Positions 60,101 through 63,925 are shown, numbered from the stretch's first letter. The stretch is 64,000 bases of DNA from Corbicula japonica (GCA_038501625.1 JAZAYU010000124.1:1550001-1614000); one strand, 5' to 3'. A program made the numbers and translations. The notes: generated by a model from the sequence alone, not told the origin.

Positions 60101-62697
60101 TACAGAAGGATTCACAGGTGTTAGCGCCTCTTTGGTACAGAGGTGTAAGGGGTCATGGCAAGCTGTTTAACAATATATATTGTTAATAATGGAATGAAAA
60201 AAATTAATAGGGAATTGCAAAAAAAAATAGATAAAACAACTCGGTAAATAAAATAGCATCATTAAAATCATCAAAAGCAAATGACAGACAAAATAAAACA
60301 TTGGATTCAAACTTGCAATGTTTTGCAGCAAACCCCGAGATCCTTATCACTGAGCTATTACATTGTGACTCTGCTGCTTTATGTCATATTAGTTAAGTAA
60401 TGCAACGATAACTCTAAAAATTGACGCACTCTACCTATTTAGGTATATAACAGTGGACTTGTCCGAAAGGTCACAGCTCACAGGTCAAAATCGAACTTTA
60501 ATAGAACATTTTGCAAGACAGATACAATGAACTGGTTGGTGATATCGTTTGGCTTTCAGTACTGTTTATTGCGGGGTTCAAGTTCCAGTTAAAGCAACTT
60601 AATTATATCCTGTAAAATCTCAGTGCAGTAAAACTTAGTACAAATAATGATCTTTTGTGTAGCTTATTTTTTTTATTTGGATATAAATACAATTTTTGAG
60701 AATTTTAGATCTTGTTATTTTTCTATGGTTTGAACATAAATACATCAATAACAATCATTTTTGCAATGTCTTATTGAACTAAATTTAACAGCTAGAGACA
60801 TTTTGATAATTTTCTTCATTATTGATGAAATTGCAATGACGACTGTAGACAGCCGTTAACTTAAAATTCAATAACCTTTCTCAAATGACAATCTTAGGTG
60901 CTAAAATTTTCATAGTTACAATCACTGGAATATATTTTAAGATTTGCCTGTTGCTTGTTGATACATAAAAAACCTTTTAAATTAAAGCAGCCAAAGATAG
61001 CGCTGATAAAAACTTGATTTGGCAATAAAACGCAATATGATGGAAAATTTGTCTTGCTATGCTGGAACTGTGATTGCCAGCAATATCCTGTACATAATTA
61101 TACTCAGTGGTTTGAAAAAAAAAAAGTACACAATTTTTCAAGCGGTCTCGATCAATGCATCCCAACACTTTTCTTCTGTAAAATTACTTCATTTGGTTGT
61201 CTTGATTTTGGCATCAAATCATTAGAATTAGGTGACTGAAGGCTAAATTTGCATTTAGAGTTAAATTTTGCCACTTGAGGACTTCGGAAGAATCCCGTTA
61301 TATTCTCAGTTTTGATAAGGATAGCTTAAACTAGTCTTTAGAAATAGTCCTGACAGGGAAAATAAACATTTTTTTTTTTTTAGGCTTCTATCTTGACCCA
61401 AGTGATCCAAAGCAAAATTAAATGCAAGTTCACATTAAAAAACCACCTACACACCAAGGTTAGTGAATATATCTCTTGGGGTTTGTGCATGAGACTCCAT
61501 CCCACTAAAGTTGATATTTATGCCAAATAAAAACAAGATTTAAAGCTAAACCTGACTGTGATGGAAACCAATGGTTTGTGCTCCACACTTTGTTCAATTG
61601 AGGTTAACATTCACACAAAACATAAATAGATCGCTCATTGAATGTCACAGTTATAGGCCAGACAAGCTCTGATATGACCTTTGACTCCCTACTGTGATCT
61701 GCACTGGTTGCTTCTTGGTCAGATGTAACCAAAGGAATATAAAAGCAAACCGATCCTGATCAGATCAAAGGTTTTAAGAATTGCAAAGTCTATAAAATAT
61801 AGGACGTTCATACTTTACTGACATTTTTACCAGCAATTAGTTTTTGACAAAGATAATGTTACTAAAAGCATTTTGCTGTAACATCATTACACATTGTACT
61901 TCCATCAATAACAAACAAAAGTTCTCTTTGATAAACAACAGAAATAAGTCTATAAATCGCGGCTGTTTGTGAGCCACTCAGCCACAGTTTCTCAAATTTC
62001 CTTCAATCAGCCATCAATTTGCCAGCAGTTCTCTTATTTACATCTAATGGCAATGATTAGAGACCATTAATAGCTTCTATATCTCCCTTACAGAGATGAT
62101 GGATTGACAATGACAGCTCTGCTTTCACATACATTACATCCACGATTCTAAGACGCTCATCTCTGTCTTGTAGAATACTAGAAACTCTGGAAGTGACAAT
62201 TTCTCTATGGTTCCATCAGATCATCTTCTTATATAATAATCATCTTGTTTTCTGCTTCATTTCTGTTCTCTTTCTACACTGTTGGCTTTAACTCTATAAA
62301 CCCACAACAGTCTGTTCAGTCTTTAGATAGTCGTAATTATATTCCAAGTCTTCGTTTTCAATTCTAACCACAGGAGTTTGACATTTGTACAAAAATACAT
62401 TTTTACATGTTAAATAGTCTTTGCCGGCAACACTGAGAACTCAGTTATTTTTGTGGACACAAAATTTTCTGGTTGCAAAAAAAACAACAATTTTTGTTGG
62501 CAGTGCTTAAATGTGTGGATTTCAGTTTTATTAACATCACCATTATATACAAATCAATATTTTTGGTTGCTGCTGTTGTTTTTTTAATTTGTGTAAGTGA
62601 ATTTGCAGTAGCTTACGAATCTAAGAAATTGATTTCTTACCTGACTTCTAAACATGGTGTACTTGCCCACCATGGGTGGGTCCCTATCTGTTGCCAT
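23868..62697 (-). CDS. SLC38A11: SLC38A11-like sodium-coupled neutral amino acid transporter (13 coding exons)
   Basis: Exons in coding order: 62641-62697, 52352-52496, 46971-47045, 43471-43529, 41908-41983, 40310-40378, 33297-33403, 31784-31863, 30624-30694, 27156-27317, 25686-25798, 24737-24874 and 23868-24146. All phases match; 1431 nt, 476 residues. The family motif FNFINSIIGSGIIG begins the first membrane helix. Further matches are IPFAMKQAGFGLGIIL, TEDAWNFANVNITQAIGVMA, FTGWTQGDLLENYCKSDDL, MLTYPVECFVTRE and STDCLGFVLELNG. By eye the hydrophobic profile fits the family's roughly eleven helices. Members are plasma- or organelle-membrane transporters coupling Na+ to neutral amino acids; the substrate here is not shown. 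NVTET near the C terminus is a possible glycosylation sequon. An alternative first exon gives 487 residues. Confidence 0.93.
24470..24731. repeat. Family P copy with tandem left arm
   Basis: CCCATTGGTGACCAGTGTAG and CCCATGGGTGGCCATTTTAG are two successive left-arm copies, then CTTCTTAACCAGAAATAATC and CCATGGAGTAAGGTG. It ends beside the exon 12 donor. Confidence 0.7.
24737..24874 (-). CDS. SLC38A11: SLC38A11-like exon 12
   Basis: Acceptor GTTCCCCATAG, donor CTAAAC|GTAAGT. 46 codons: VVENLLFPSSEDSPLWRHML, a loop, then VTVIITVLVGGISMSTDCLG and FVLELN. A family P repeat ends within about 10 bp of the donor. Confidence 0.95.
25182..25315. repeat. Long fold-back repeat, about 55-bp arms
   Basis: ATTTGGTTCCTTGAAAGTGT, TGCCGGTCTGGGTGTCATAT and ATTA are mirrored by TAATATGACACCCAGACCGG, CAATATATCC and CAAGAAACCAAATA around a spacer TCCCTCGCCTGCGGCTTGGG. 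No coding potential, so it is likely a MITE. Confidence 0.85.
25686..25798 (-). CDS. SLC38A11: SLC38A11-like exon 11
   Basis: Acceptor TTGATTACAG, donor AGAGAG|GTAAGT. It encodes GDLLENYCKSDDLMNAARFF and then FAISIMLTYPVECFVTRE, almost superimposable on human GDLFENYCRSDDL...ILTYPIECFVTREV. Phase 2-0. Confidence 0.97.
25848..26070. repeat. TTAA palindromic MITE (family P), diverged ends
   Basis: CCATATATATGCATTAATTT at the left, ATCTATGGAATAAAGGGTT at the right. Arms ATCTGATCAGGATCTGCAAT and CTGATCTGGATCTACACTGT. Confidence 0.8.
26403..26636. repeat. TTAA palindromic MITE (family P), complete
   Basis: TTAACCCTTTCCTCCACAGA and TATGGAGGAAAGGGTTA. The arms CAGTTTAGATCCAGATCAGT and CTGATCTGGATCTTCACTGG pair, with the centre GATTCATTAGGTTATTCTGA. 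A good reference copy. Confidence 0.9.
27156..27317 (-). CDS. SLC38A11: SLC38A11-like exon 10
   Basis: Acceptor GGTATATTTTAG, donor ACTCAAG|GTAAAT. It encodes AYMCHHSTFLIHTSLENPTK, ERWNFVTHISVLFCMVLMLV and FGLLGYASFTGWTQ. CHHN/S...SLE.PT..RW..V.H and GYxxFTGxTQG are family hallmarks. A decayed copy of its last bases and donor lies at 27851-27876. Confidence 0.96.
27400..27533. repeat. GGGCCC fold-back family F (AGGTTATAAAA variant)
   Basis: CTCAAAGGTTATAAAAGTGA and GCATCTGATTGGCTGAAATG, GCGACCAGTCGCCATTTCAG, CAATCAGATACTTGAG and TCAGTTTTATAACTTTGAA make an almost perfect palindrome. Confidence 0.85.
27851..27876 (-). repeat. Decayed copy of exon 10 end plus donor
   Basis: CATTTACTTTGAGTCCATCC here against CATTTACCTTGAGTCCATCC at 27150. 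The donor-side base is changed (GGATGGACTCAAA|GTAAATG on the minus strand). It lies 0.55 kb upstream of the true exon in the preceding intron. Confidence 0.7.
28265..29880. repeat. Tandem array, about 145-bp units
   Basis: CTGAATTTCTATTTTTAG, GTGACCTTGACCTT, GACACCTGGGTAGCAATCC, AGCTACCCA, CCAAGTTTGG and TCAATAGGCCAAAGCAAA recur about ten times. It contains a local 46-bp duplication at 29405-29497 and a retroposon-tail insertion at 28455-28757. Confidence 0.88.
28455..28757 (-). mobile_element. Non-LTR retroposon tail inserted in the array
   Basis: AATAATAATAATAATAATAA, then AATCTTTATTTAAAGAAG begins the insertion, and GTATTGTGTTGTG ends it. The array phrase GTGACnTTGAT...ATCACAGACATC is broken exactly here. 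On the minus strand it ends in (ATT)n, as 3' tails of some molluscan non-LTR elements do. It includes a CACACACCCACGC-rich tract at 28597-28640. Confidence 0.55.
29881..30415. repeat. Tandem array, about 165-bp units, three copies
   Basis: ACAAAAAACTTAACAAAATT starts units at about 29886, 30053 and 30219, with a partial one at 30381. Each contains AAAAGGGGCATAACTTTG, GAAACTTGTCCTGATA and ATTGTGATGTCAGACAACTA. Confidence 0.88.
30624..30694 (-). CDS. SLC38A11: SLC38A11-like exon 9
   Basis: Acceptor TTGTTTACAG, donor GCATTTG|GTGAGA. It encodes PATEDAWNFANVNITQAIGV and MAF, matching TEDAWVFA..NAIQAIGVMSFA in the human protein. Phase 1 in, phase 1 out. Confidence 0.93.
31061..31672. mobile_element. 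MITE with perfect 21-bp TIRs and TTTAA target duplication
   Basis: Left end CACCCTGGCTAACCTGGTAC(G) and right end its exact reverse complement. TTTAA lies directly outside both ends (31056-31060, 31673-31677). The 612-bp interior has no transposase, so it was mobilised in trans. Confidence 0.92.
31784..31863 (-). CDS. SLC38A11: SLC38A11-like exon 8: membrane helix
   Basis: Acceptor TTTATTTTCAG, donor CATACATAT|GTAAGT. It encodes WAFISVVLVGVIMLFVIIRL and GTFAIH, one hydrophobic helix, ending in phase 2 and completed by the first base of exon 9. Confidence 0.88.
32099..32223. repeat. GGGCCC fold-back family F
   Basis: GGGCCCAAGATAATAAAACT at the left and AGTTTTATGATCTTGGGCCC at the right, with ATCAGGAGACCAGTCTCCAA and GATTGATCTCCAATCTC inside. 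Confidence 0.88.
32256..32960. repeat. Degenerate tandem array, about 150-bp units
   Basis: GTGACCTTGACCTTTGACAC, ACTGACCATAAGCAATC and TTCAGTTATTAATCAG-like phrases recur about five times with heavy divergence. It is a likely relic of a tandem-cored element. Confidence 0.6.
33050..33325. repeat. 48-bp tandem array of exon 7 end plus donor (array B)
   Basis: The donor complement CTTACCTTGCTAAG lies at 33098, 33148, 33196, 33244 and the true site 33292, with a degenerate CTTACT at 33055. On the minus strand each unit holds the final 28 exon bases (GTACAGAAACATCACC..., AGCAAG) and 20 bases of intron beginning GTAAGTTATAC. Confidence 0.93.
33297..33403 (-). CDS. SLC38A11: SLC38A11-like exon 7
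   Basis: Acceptor AACAATTGCAG, donor AGCAAG|GTAAGT. It encodes ISHTVLGRREFVIFLITLLV and TLPLSLYRNITKLSK. TLPLSLYR(N/D)I(T/A)KL(S/G)K is highly conserved. The exon end and donor are reiterated downstream (array B). Confidence 0.95.
33553..33875. mobile_element. TTAA-flanked MITE, piggyBac-like ends
   Basis: TTAA|CCCTTTCGCTGC at the left and GCAGTGAAAGGG|TTAA at the right, 323 bp. The CCCTTTC start with a TTAA target is typical of piggyBac-type ends and is shared with family P, but the interior is unrelated (ATGGCTTAAGCCGTCC palindrome near the right end). Confidence 0.75.
33995..34220. repeat. TTAA palindromic MITE (family P)
   Basis: TTAACCTTTTACTCCATATT and CCATGGAGGAAAGGGTTAA ends. Arms GACCAGTGTAGATCCAGATC and GTTCTGGATCAACACTGTCT. 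Confidence 0.85.
34221..35097. other. Intron 6 sequence before the LTR element, nothing recognised
   Basis: AT-rich sequence without coding frame. No copy of the LTR start TGTGGTAAAG was seen here, which argues that the retrotransposon lacks its 5' LTR. Confidence 0.55.
35098..36753 (+). CDS. Gag-like protein fused to integrase zinc-binding domain
   Basis: The frame is open from 35098 (after TAA). The first ATG is 35242, giving 503 residues, but homology-like sequence begins earlier (SLKLPTFNGKAEDWESFWIQ), so the true start is lost or upstream. The N-terminal part (FATHLLMSLKGSALSFA, ALKSRYG, TETLYDYASRVQRAMQKAYP) resembles retrotransposon capsid. A charged Gln/Glu-rich middle follows. From about residue 315, LEYLQREDPDLSHLHQWI is the typical RNase H-integrase linker. 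KNGVIYK, LLVPKCLQ and HNQMKTEHNGVRKTSQRL, then RHCETC, form the H-H-C-C zinc site. The catalytic integrase core is absent and a basic tail (TKKRTRRPEEINPKKIKN) ends the protein. The frame crosses the deletion intact. Confidence 0.82.
   Translation, partial: TIEPTWRPSLKLPTFNGKAEDWESFWIQFQTCARSCNFDNEEFATHLLMSLKGSALSFATSLRYEVLQDAYQFSTALKSRYGYTVTAEIQRATLNSLQKTSTETLYDYASRVQRAMQKAYPDIQHTETFRQLTVEQFLNGYPDQDLAYDVQKFNPKTIEEATDRLAWMESCVQLTRRRPLVRKTAANEGNRRLEEESQRRSKQFVTEERFLQFERNMQKSMQIMLEDFAEKYFRKQQGATNRKKNCEGKANNKETTSSVNQPDVTSTPIADFRELTIPDITDRHYQADEKTRKSLQIMLNRLSAINEQLQNEATIYSKECNDADSMNDACSDHRDLIPTNQREEERHLNEEAPRTTHLNATCLPNYGPGDLEYLQREDPDLSHLHQWIDDKSLPTKEYKEHLSTSVRKYLQIAKTLIRKNGVIYKKTTKASDKLQLLVPKCLQSSLIRENHNQMKTEHNGVRKTSQRLRENFYWFMMDRDVRNIVRHCETCCKNILPEKTSRRYPKKPYAETIINVSAGNTTKKRTRRPEEINPKKIKNTYGNGTIGEKTC
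37736..37746 (+). promoter_or_regulatory. Polypurine tract of the LTR element
   Basis: AAAAGGGGGAG just 3 bp before the TGTGGTAAAG start of the LTR, the usual position for plus-strand priming. Confidence 0.75.
37750..39302 (+). repeat. 3' LTR, 1553 bp
   Basis: It begins TGTGGTAAAG and ends CTTTACCACA, a perfect 10-bp inverted repeat with TG...CA termini. TATAAAA at 38382-38388 is a candidate promoter TATA box. Target duplication cannot be checked because the 5' end is missing. Confidence 0.85.
38382..38388 (+). promoter_or_regulatory. Candidate TATA box in LTR
   Basis: TATAAAA about 630 bp into the LTR. Confidence 0.4.
39303..39751. other. Intron 6 sequence after the LTR, nothing recognised
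   Basis: AT-rich, no coding frame or repeat unit seen. Confidence 0.5.
39752..40082. repeat. TTAA palindromic MITE (family P) carrying a nested fold-back
   Basis: TTAACCCTTTCCTCCATAGA and TATGGAGGAAAGGGTTAA ends are intact. The centre is interrupted at 39861-39997 by a family F element, so this copy is longer than usual. Confidence 0.9.
39861..39997. repeat. GGGCCC fold-back family F nested in family P
   Basis: GCCCAAGATCATAAAACTAA and TAGTTTTATGATCTTGGGCC are terminal. GATTGGCTGAAATGGCGACC and AGTCGCCATTTCAGCCAATC form the hairpin tip. Confidence 0.92.
40310..40378 (-). CDS. SLC38A11: SLC38A11-like exon 6
   Basis: Acceptor GACTTTTGCAG, donor GGAGAAC|GTAAGT. It encodes AMVSYNVIIGDTITKIIVRI and GGE, matching A-MISYNIITGDTL of the human protein. 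The acceptor plus the first 22 exon bases are reiterated upstream in array C. Confidence 0.93.
40357..40930. repeat. About 43-bp tandem array of exon 6 acceptor plus exon start (array C)
   Basis: ACATTGTAGCTCACCATAG, then CTGCAAAAGTCAACAATAC recurs at least a dozen times with increasing divergence away from the exon. On the minus strand each unit is about 21 intron bases ending TTTTGCAG and about 22 exon bases CTATGGTGAGCTACAATGT. A detached cluster lies at 41577-41690. Confidence 0.92.
41577..41690. repeat. Detached units of array C
   Basis: ACATTGTAGCTAACCATAAA, ACTGTAGCTAACCATAGCTG and ACAATGTAGCTAATCAC are three further diverged units, 0.65 kb from the main array. Confidence 0.7.
41908..41983 (-). 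CDS. SLC38A11: SLC38A11-like exon 5: TM3
   Basis: Acceptor GGTATTTCAG, donor TTTATTG|GTATGT. It encodes DMMLVACGRPGFYLLTFLQF and VYPFI. GxPGxxLLxxLQFxYPFI is a conserved SLC38A11-type segment. Phase 0-1. Confidence 0.92.
42040..42686. mobile_element. Tandem-cored element with ATACGCCCGT inverted ends
   Basis: AATACGCCCGTCAAAATG at the left and CATTTTTCAAACGGGCGTAT at the right are imperfect inverted repeats. The core is nearly four units of about 150 bp with GACAATTCAAGGGCCATAAT at about 42134, 42288, 42438 and 42588, and CACCAAGTTTGATAAAGACC. No coding capacity. Confidence 0.8.
42850..43075. repeat. TTAA palindromic MITE (family P)
   Basis: TTAACCCTTTCTTCCATATA left end. The right outer end is lost but a TTAA is present. 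Arms GACCAGTGTAGATCCGGATC and CTGATCTGGAATTACACTGT. Confidence 0.82.
43160..43401. repeat. TTAA palindromic MITE (family P)
   Basis: TTAACTCTTTACTTCATAGA and CAGAGTAATGGGTTAA ends. Arms CAGTTTAGATCCAGATCAGC and ATCTGATCAGGATCTAAACT. Confidence 0.85.
43471..43529 (-). CDS. SLC38A11: SLC38A11-like exon 4
   Basis: 59 bp between acceptor TCTATTTCAG and donor TACCAG|GTTTGT. It encodes DYSVIMLIEAGKLSNTKTYQ, matching the D(F/Y)S..LLI..G.LS.T.SYQ segment of the family. It is too short for long-ORF detection; phase 2-0 fits both neighbours. Confidence 0.9.
43820..44815. mobile_element. Candidate 1-kb DNA element with long inverted terminal blocks
   Basis: CTATATCCTTTCC at the left and AAAGGATATAGGAAAGG at the right. 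TAACGTATTTAAACGTGACA and TTTTGACTTCCCAAAACCCG on the left are matched by their reverse complement at about 44705-44765. The motif CCCGAAACGTATTTAAA recurs inside each block. Interior AT-rich and non-coding. Confidence 0.7.
45112..45200. repeat. Family F fragment
   Basis: GGCTGAAATGGTGACTGGTA, ACCATTTCAGCCAATCAGAT and CTCAGTTTTATAACCTTGAG: hairpin tip plus one full arm. Confidence 0.75.
45243..45378. repeat. Family P fragment
   Basis: AAAGTGACCACTGTAGATCT, GATGTGCAGGCTGATCTGGA and ATATCCATGGAGTA: right half only. Confidence 0.6.
46645..46985. repeat. 45-bp tandem array of exon 3 end plus donor (array A)
   Basis: The donor complement CTTACCTGTT lies at 46651, 46696, 46741, 46786, 46831, 46876 and 46921, with the true site at 46966: exact 45-bp spacing. 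On the minus strand each unit reads TTGTTGCCATGGTAACAG then GTAAGTT and about 20 intron bases. 45 is a multiple of three, which creates a spurious 146-residue open frame on the plus strand. Confidence 0.95.
46971..47045 (-). CDS. SLC38A11: SLC38A11-like exon 3: end of TM1 and TM2
   Basis: Acceptor GTATAATTGCAG, donor ATAACAG|GTAAGTTG. It encodes IPFAMKQAGFGLGIILMILV and AMIT in phase 2-1. Human SLC38A11 has LPYAMKEAGFPLG here, a close match. The exon's last 18 bases and its donor are reiterated seven more times downstream (array A). Confidence 0.93.
47867..48230. mobile_element. Element with a 153-bp hairpin at its left end, copy 1
   Basis: After TTAA (47867), arms of about 72 bp (GGAATGATTCTTATTTTGGT, GCAGATTGGACGTGCACGC, GAGCTGGCAAAT) are mirrored to 48023 around GCGCGCTAGCGC. 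A 200-bp unique tail follows, with AGCCATGACGTTACTGACGT, to TAGGAATGTAAATATA. Confidence 0.85.
48367..48602. repeat. TTAA palindromic MITE (family P)
   Basis: TTAACCCTTCACTCCATGTA left. CTCTTGAAGGGTTTA right. Arms GTATAGATCCTGATCAGCTT and GCAGATCTGGATCTAAACTG. Confidence 0.82.
48864..49105. repeat. TTAA palindromic MITE (family P), complete
   Basis: TTAACCCTTTCCTCCATAGA and TATGGAGGAAACGGTTAA ends, all four arms intact. A reference-quality copy. Confidence 0.9.
49560..49786. repeat. TTAA palindromic MITE (family P)
   Basis: TTAACCCTTTCCTACATAGA left. The right end is degraded to ACAGTTAA. Arms GGTAGATCCAGATCAGCCGA and GCTGATCTGGATTTACACTG. Confidence 0.85.
49827..50105. mobile_element. Hairpin-ended element, copy 2, one arm deleted
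   Basis: TTAAGGAATGATTCTTATTT through CATAAAGCGCGCTA matches copy 1 to the hairpin centre. It then jumps directly to CATTTTATTCATTTTTTTCT and the shared tail ending TAGGAATGTAAATATA. Confidence 0.85.
50735..51021. repeat. Family P copy with 33-bp internal expansion
   Basis: TAGATCAGTACTAGCTGGCA plus CATCCGTACTCTC is repeated four times (50737-50868). The copy then continues AACTGGATCTAGACTGC, CCTGATCAGATGGCACAGAT and TTGAGTAAAGGGTT. The 33-bp unit gives an 11-residue repeat in open frames on both strands; these are not genes. Confidence 0.85.
51269..51452. repeat. 92-bp tandem duplication
   Basis: CAGGAAGTAATTCTCTGTTC at 51269 and 51361, with GATGACTTTATTCAGTTTGT in both units; few differences, so recent. 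Confidence 0.9.
51458..51695. repeat. TTAA palindromic MITE (family P)
   Basis: TTTACTCCATAGATACGTCT and TATGGAATCAAGGGTTAA ends. Arms TAGATCCTGATCAGCTGGCA and GATCAGGATCTCACTG. Confidence 0.82.
52126..52345. repeat. Family F copy plus half copies abutting exon 2
   Basis: GGGCCCATGATCATAAAACA to TCAGTTTTATGATCTTTGGC is one diverged palindrome. Two right-hand halves (GCTTGAGATTTGAGACTGGT and GATTGAGTTCTGAGACTGGT) follow, the last touching the exon 2 donor. Confidence 0.75.
52352..52496 (-). CDS. SLC38A11: SLC38A11-like exon 2: N-tail and TM1 start
   Basis: Acceptor TTGTTTCAG, donor ATTG|GTAAGAAACC. It encodes TQSDISDTSSVSESRHLFED, a Ser/Asp-rich cytosolic tail, then NVPMTSFNFINSIIGSGIIG. The FNxINSIIGSGIIG stretch is the signature of SLC38 (AAAP fold) helix 1, where substrate and Na+ are bound in relatives. 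A half copy of a GGGCCC fold-back element starts within 10 bp of the donor. Confidence 0.95.
52620..54275. repeat. 40-bp minisatellite, about 41 units
   Basis: Unit GCTAACACACAATTGTGAGA plus CAGCTAAAGAACACAGTGAA. Units before about 53630 mostly read AATTGTGAGACAGCTAAAGA; those after read AATAGTGAGACAGCTTAAGG. A variant (GCAAACATTCAATTGTGAGA, TAGCTAAAGGACATAGTG) recurs at 240-bp spacing. Confidence 0.95.
54712..54892. repeat. Family P fragment beside the alternative first exon
   Basis: AAGCCTTTACTCCATTGTAT, CAGTGTAGATCCAGATCAGC and AACCTAATGAATCTTAATGA. The right arm is diverged and runs to within about 15 bp of the donor at 54906. Confidence 0.65.
54907..54996 (-). CDS. SLC38A11: SLC38A11-like alternative first coding exon, isoform 2
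   Basis: ATG at 54996-54994 (context ACTATGG) encodes METKSEKMEEVKPQSDLKPV and AEMTINSTNK before donor AAATAAG|GTAAGG, phase 0 as required by exon 2. The frame is closed upstream by a stop, so it cannot be an internal exon joined in phase 0 to the 62.6-kb exon. That implies a separate promoter, inferred from sequence only. A family P fragment abuts the donor. Confidence 0.6.
54997..56230. other. Intron 1, no feature recognised
   Basis: AT-rich with a short near-duplication (ACAAAACTAATAA at 55120 and 55151). Nothing coding. Confidence 0.5.
56240..57200. repeat. Degenerate tandem array, about 145-bp units
   Basis: AATCCCATGCAAGGTCT, AGCTAC..ACAAACCAAGTTTAGTGAGG, ATAGCTCAAAC and GTGACCTTGACCC phrases recur about six times. 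A further diverged piece is at 61300-61500. Confidence 0.8.
56729..56790. repeat. Hairpin inserted in the 56-kb array
   Basis: GAAAACCAGAAGGGCCATCA and TGATAGCCCCTTCTGGCTTT are inverted around a 15-bp loop. Confidence 0.7.
57797..58135. repeat. Degenerate tandem repeat, about 60-bp units
   Basis: GATTCTCCAAAATCTAA, CAATATTTCCTTTCAAAT and GGAACACATGCA phrases recur about six times. Confidence 0.75.
58416..58570. repeat. AAGACCACC-rich degenerate repeat
   Basis: TTAAGACCACCAACAA, AAAGACCACCTTTGG, TAGACCACATC, AAAGACCCCTTGTCTTC and CAAAGACCAC recur irregularly. GTCTTCAAAGACCA and TGGTCTTTGAAGAC are inverted. Identity unknown. Confidence 0.5.
58725..58785. repeat. Family P fragment
   Basis: CCTTTATTCCATGGGATATG and CCAGTGTAGATCAAG only. 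Confidence 0.55.
58915..59245. repeat. Family P copy with nested family F
   Basis: GTGAACAGTGCAGACTCAGA, CTGTGCAGTCTG, then an insertion at 58971-59114, then CCTGATCAGGATCTACACTG and CTAGCTGATCTGGATTTACA. Confidence 0.8.
58971..59114. repeat. Fold-back family F nested in family P
   Basis: TCCAAGGTTATAAAACTGAG and CTCAGTTTTATAACCTTCAG ends. GATTGGCTGAAATGGCG and CGCCATTTCAGCCAATC tip. Confidence 0.9.
59250..61260. other. Intron 1 interior, little recognised
   Basis: AT-rich. Contains a C-rich tract (CCCCCACCCCCAGCCCCCCA at 59470) and a tRNA-like sequence (60301-60369). No coding frame supported. Confidence 0.5.
60301..60369 (-). repeat. tRNA-like (SINE head or tRNA relic)
   Basis: On the minus strand TAGCTCAGTGATAAGG fits a box A and AAGTTTGAATCC fits a box B at tRNA-like spacing. 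The acceptor stem is not convincing, so a functional tRNA is not claimed. Confidence 0.4.
61678..61762. repeat. Family P fragment
   Basis: TGATCTGCACTGGTTGCTTC, TTGGTCAGATGTAACC and AACCGATCCTGATCAGATC. Confidence 0.55.
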
Positions 62698-62731
62698 GGT
62701 TACACTACTCCACTCTTGCTGGTAACATCAT
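62641..62731 (-). CDS. SLC38A11: SLC38A11-like first coding exon, isoform 1 (coding 62697-62641)
   Basis: ATG at 62697-62695 in the context AACCATGG (A at -3, G at +4) starts MATDRDPPMVGKYTMFRSQ, then donor CAG|GTAAGAAA; phase 0 matches exon 2. The acceptor-like TTTTGTTTTCAG ends just before 62731, so a non-coding exon probably lies further upstream. A short upstream frame of eight codons (MMLPARVE then TAG) precedes the start. Confidence 0.75.
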
Positions 62732-63717
62732 CTGAAAACAAAACAGTCTTATTATTAAGTTAAAACAATACCTCACTTCACCTTAGATATATAAATACAC
62801 CTAGTTACATATTTTGAACCAGTGACCAGTATGTATAATGAATTAATAAATTGTCAATTAATTCATGAACAGACTTGGACTATATTGGCTACTGTGATTG
62901 TCCTGCATTCATAATGACATCTGTGATTACAGCTTTTACCCCTAAACTGTCGGGAGTTAACATGAGTTGCTATCTAAATTCCATTTTTTAAATTAATAAA
63001 GTTTAAAGTGCTGTTGACTCTCAATATATAAACAAATCAATAAATGAGATCAAGGTACCGGTATATTCTAGATGTCAGTCAGTGTCTTGTGTGTGTTCAA
63101 AGAATATACCTATCATACTGACTAAGAAATGAACATGAAGGTTCTTTGCTGTTTTTTTTCAATGTTAGCTGCCCAAGAAGATAAAACCAGACAAAACATC
63201 CTAGTTTTTTGTTGCAAAATCTGCAAAACCCCTGCAGGTATTAGGGAGATTCCTATCTCAGAAAAGTGACAGCTGTGTTCCAGAGAAAGTTTCTCTCGAG
63301 ATTGCTTTCATCAATCATCTGATAAAATGACAACAACCAGTTCCATGTTAATATAAAATCACCTTGTGGATTTCTCGCTTTCTCACCCAGAGAACACTCC
63401 ATGATGGGAGAAAATATTATATACTCGCAGTCATTATATAAAGTTACCACTTTGGTAATTATTACCAGCTGTAACTGTAACCTGTTTTCCCCTTTTTGGG
63501 GGTTGATATTCTTGTTTTTATCAAATATCAAGATTTTAACATTTGGCAGCAGAAAAAGCCAGATAAAACTGTAAGTTACCAAAAACTGCAAGTAACTACC
63601 AGTGCTACTTTGCCAAACTGAATGGTTTGAATTTCATTGATGTAAAAGCTGCAGTAAAGCTATGGTAACTTTCTACTGACTGTAAGTATATATAATTATC
63701 TCCTTGTTTAACCCTAG
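62732..63717. other. Upstream of the transporter's first coding exon
   Basis: AT-rich. No clear promoter, CpG island or non-coding exon could be identified by eye. Confidence 0.4.
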
Positions 63718-63925
63718 ACTTCATATATACAGGTTTTATTACATGTGCCAACAGTGTAGATCCTCATCAGCTGGCATATCTGATCAGGATCTGCATTGTT
63801 TACTTCTTGGCCATAAATAACATGTAGTGAATCAAAGAACAGTGTTGATCTACATCCACATGCCATCTGATCAGGATCTACGCTGTTCAACCATACAAAA
63901 CAGCCATATTATGTGAGTAAGGCTG
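63718..63925. repeat. TTAA palindromic MITE (family P), diverged right end
   Basis: TTAACCCTAGACTTCATATA left. ATTATGTGAGTAAGG right. Arms CAGTGTAGATCCTCATCAGC and ATCTGATCAGGATCTACGCT. Confidence 0.78.

Noticed and set aside
63253..63591. 112-residue minus-strand frame upstream of the transporter's first coding exon
   Set aside because: No recognisable domain, no convincing donor in phase with the next exon; possibly untranslated or random.
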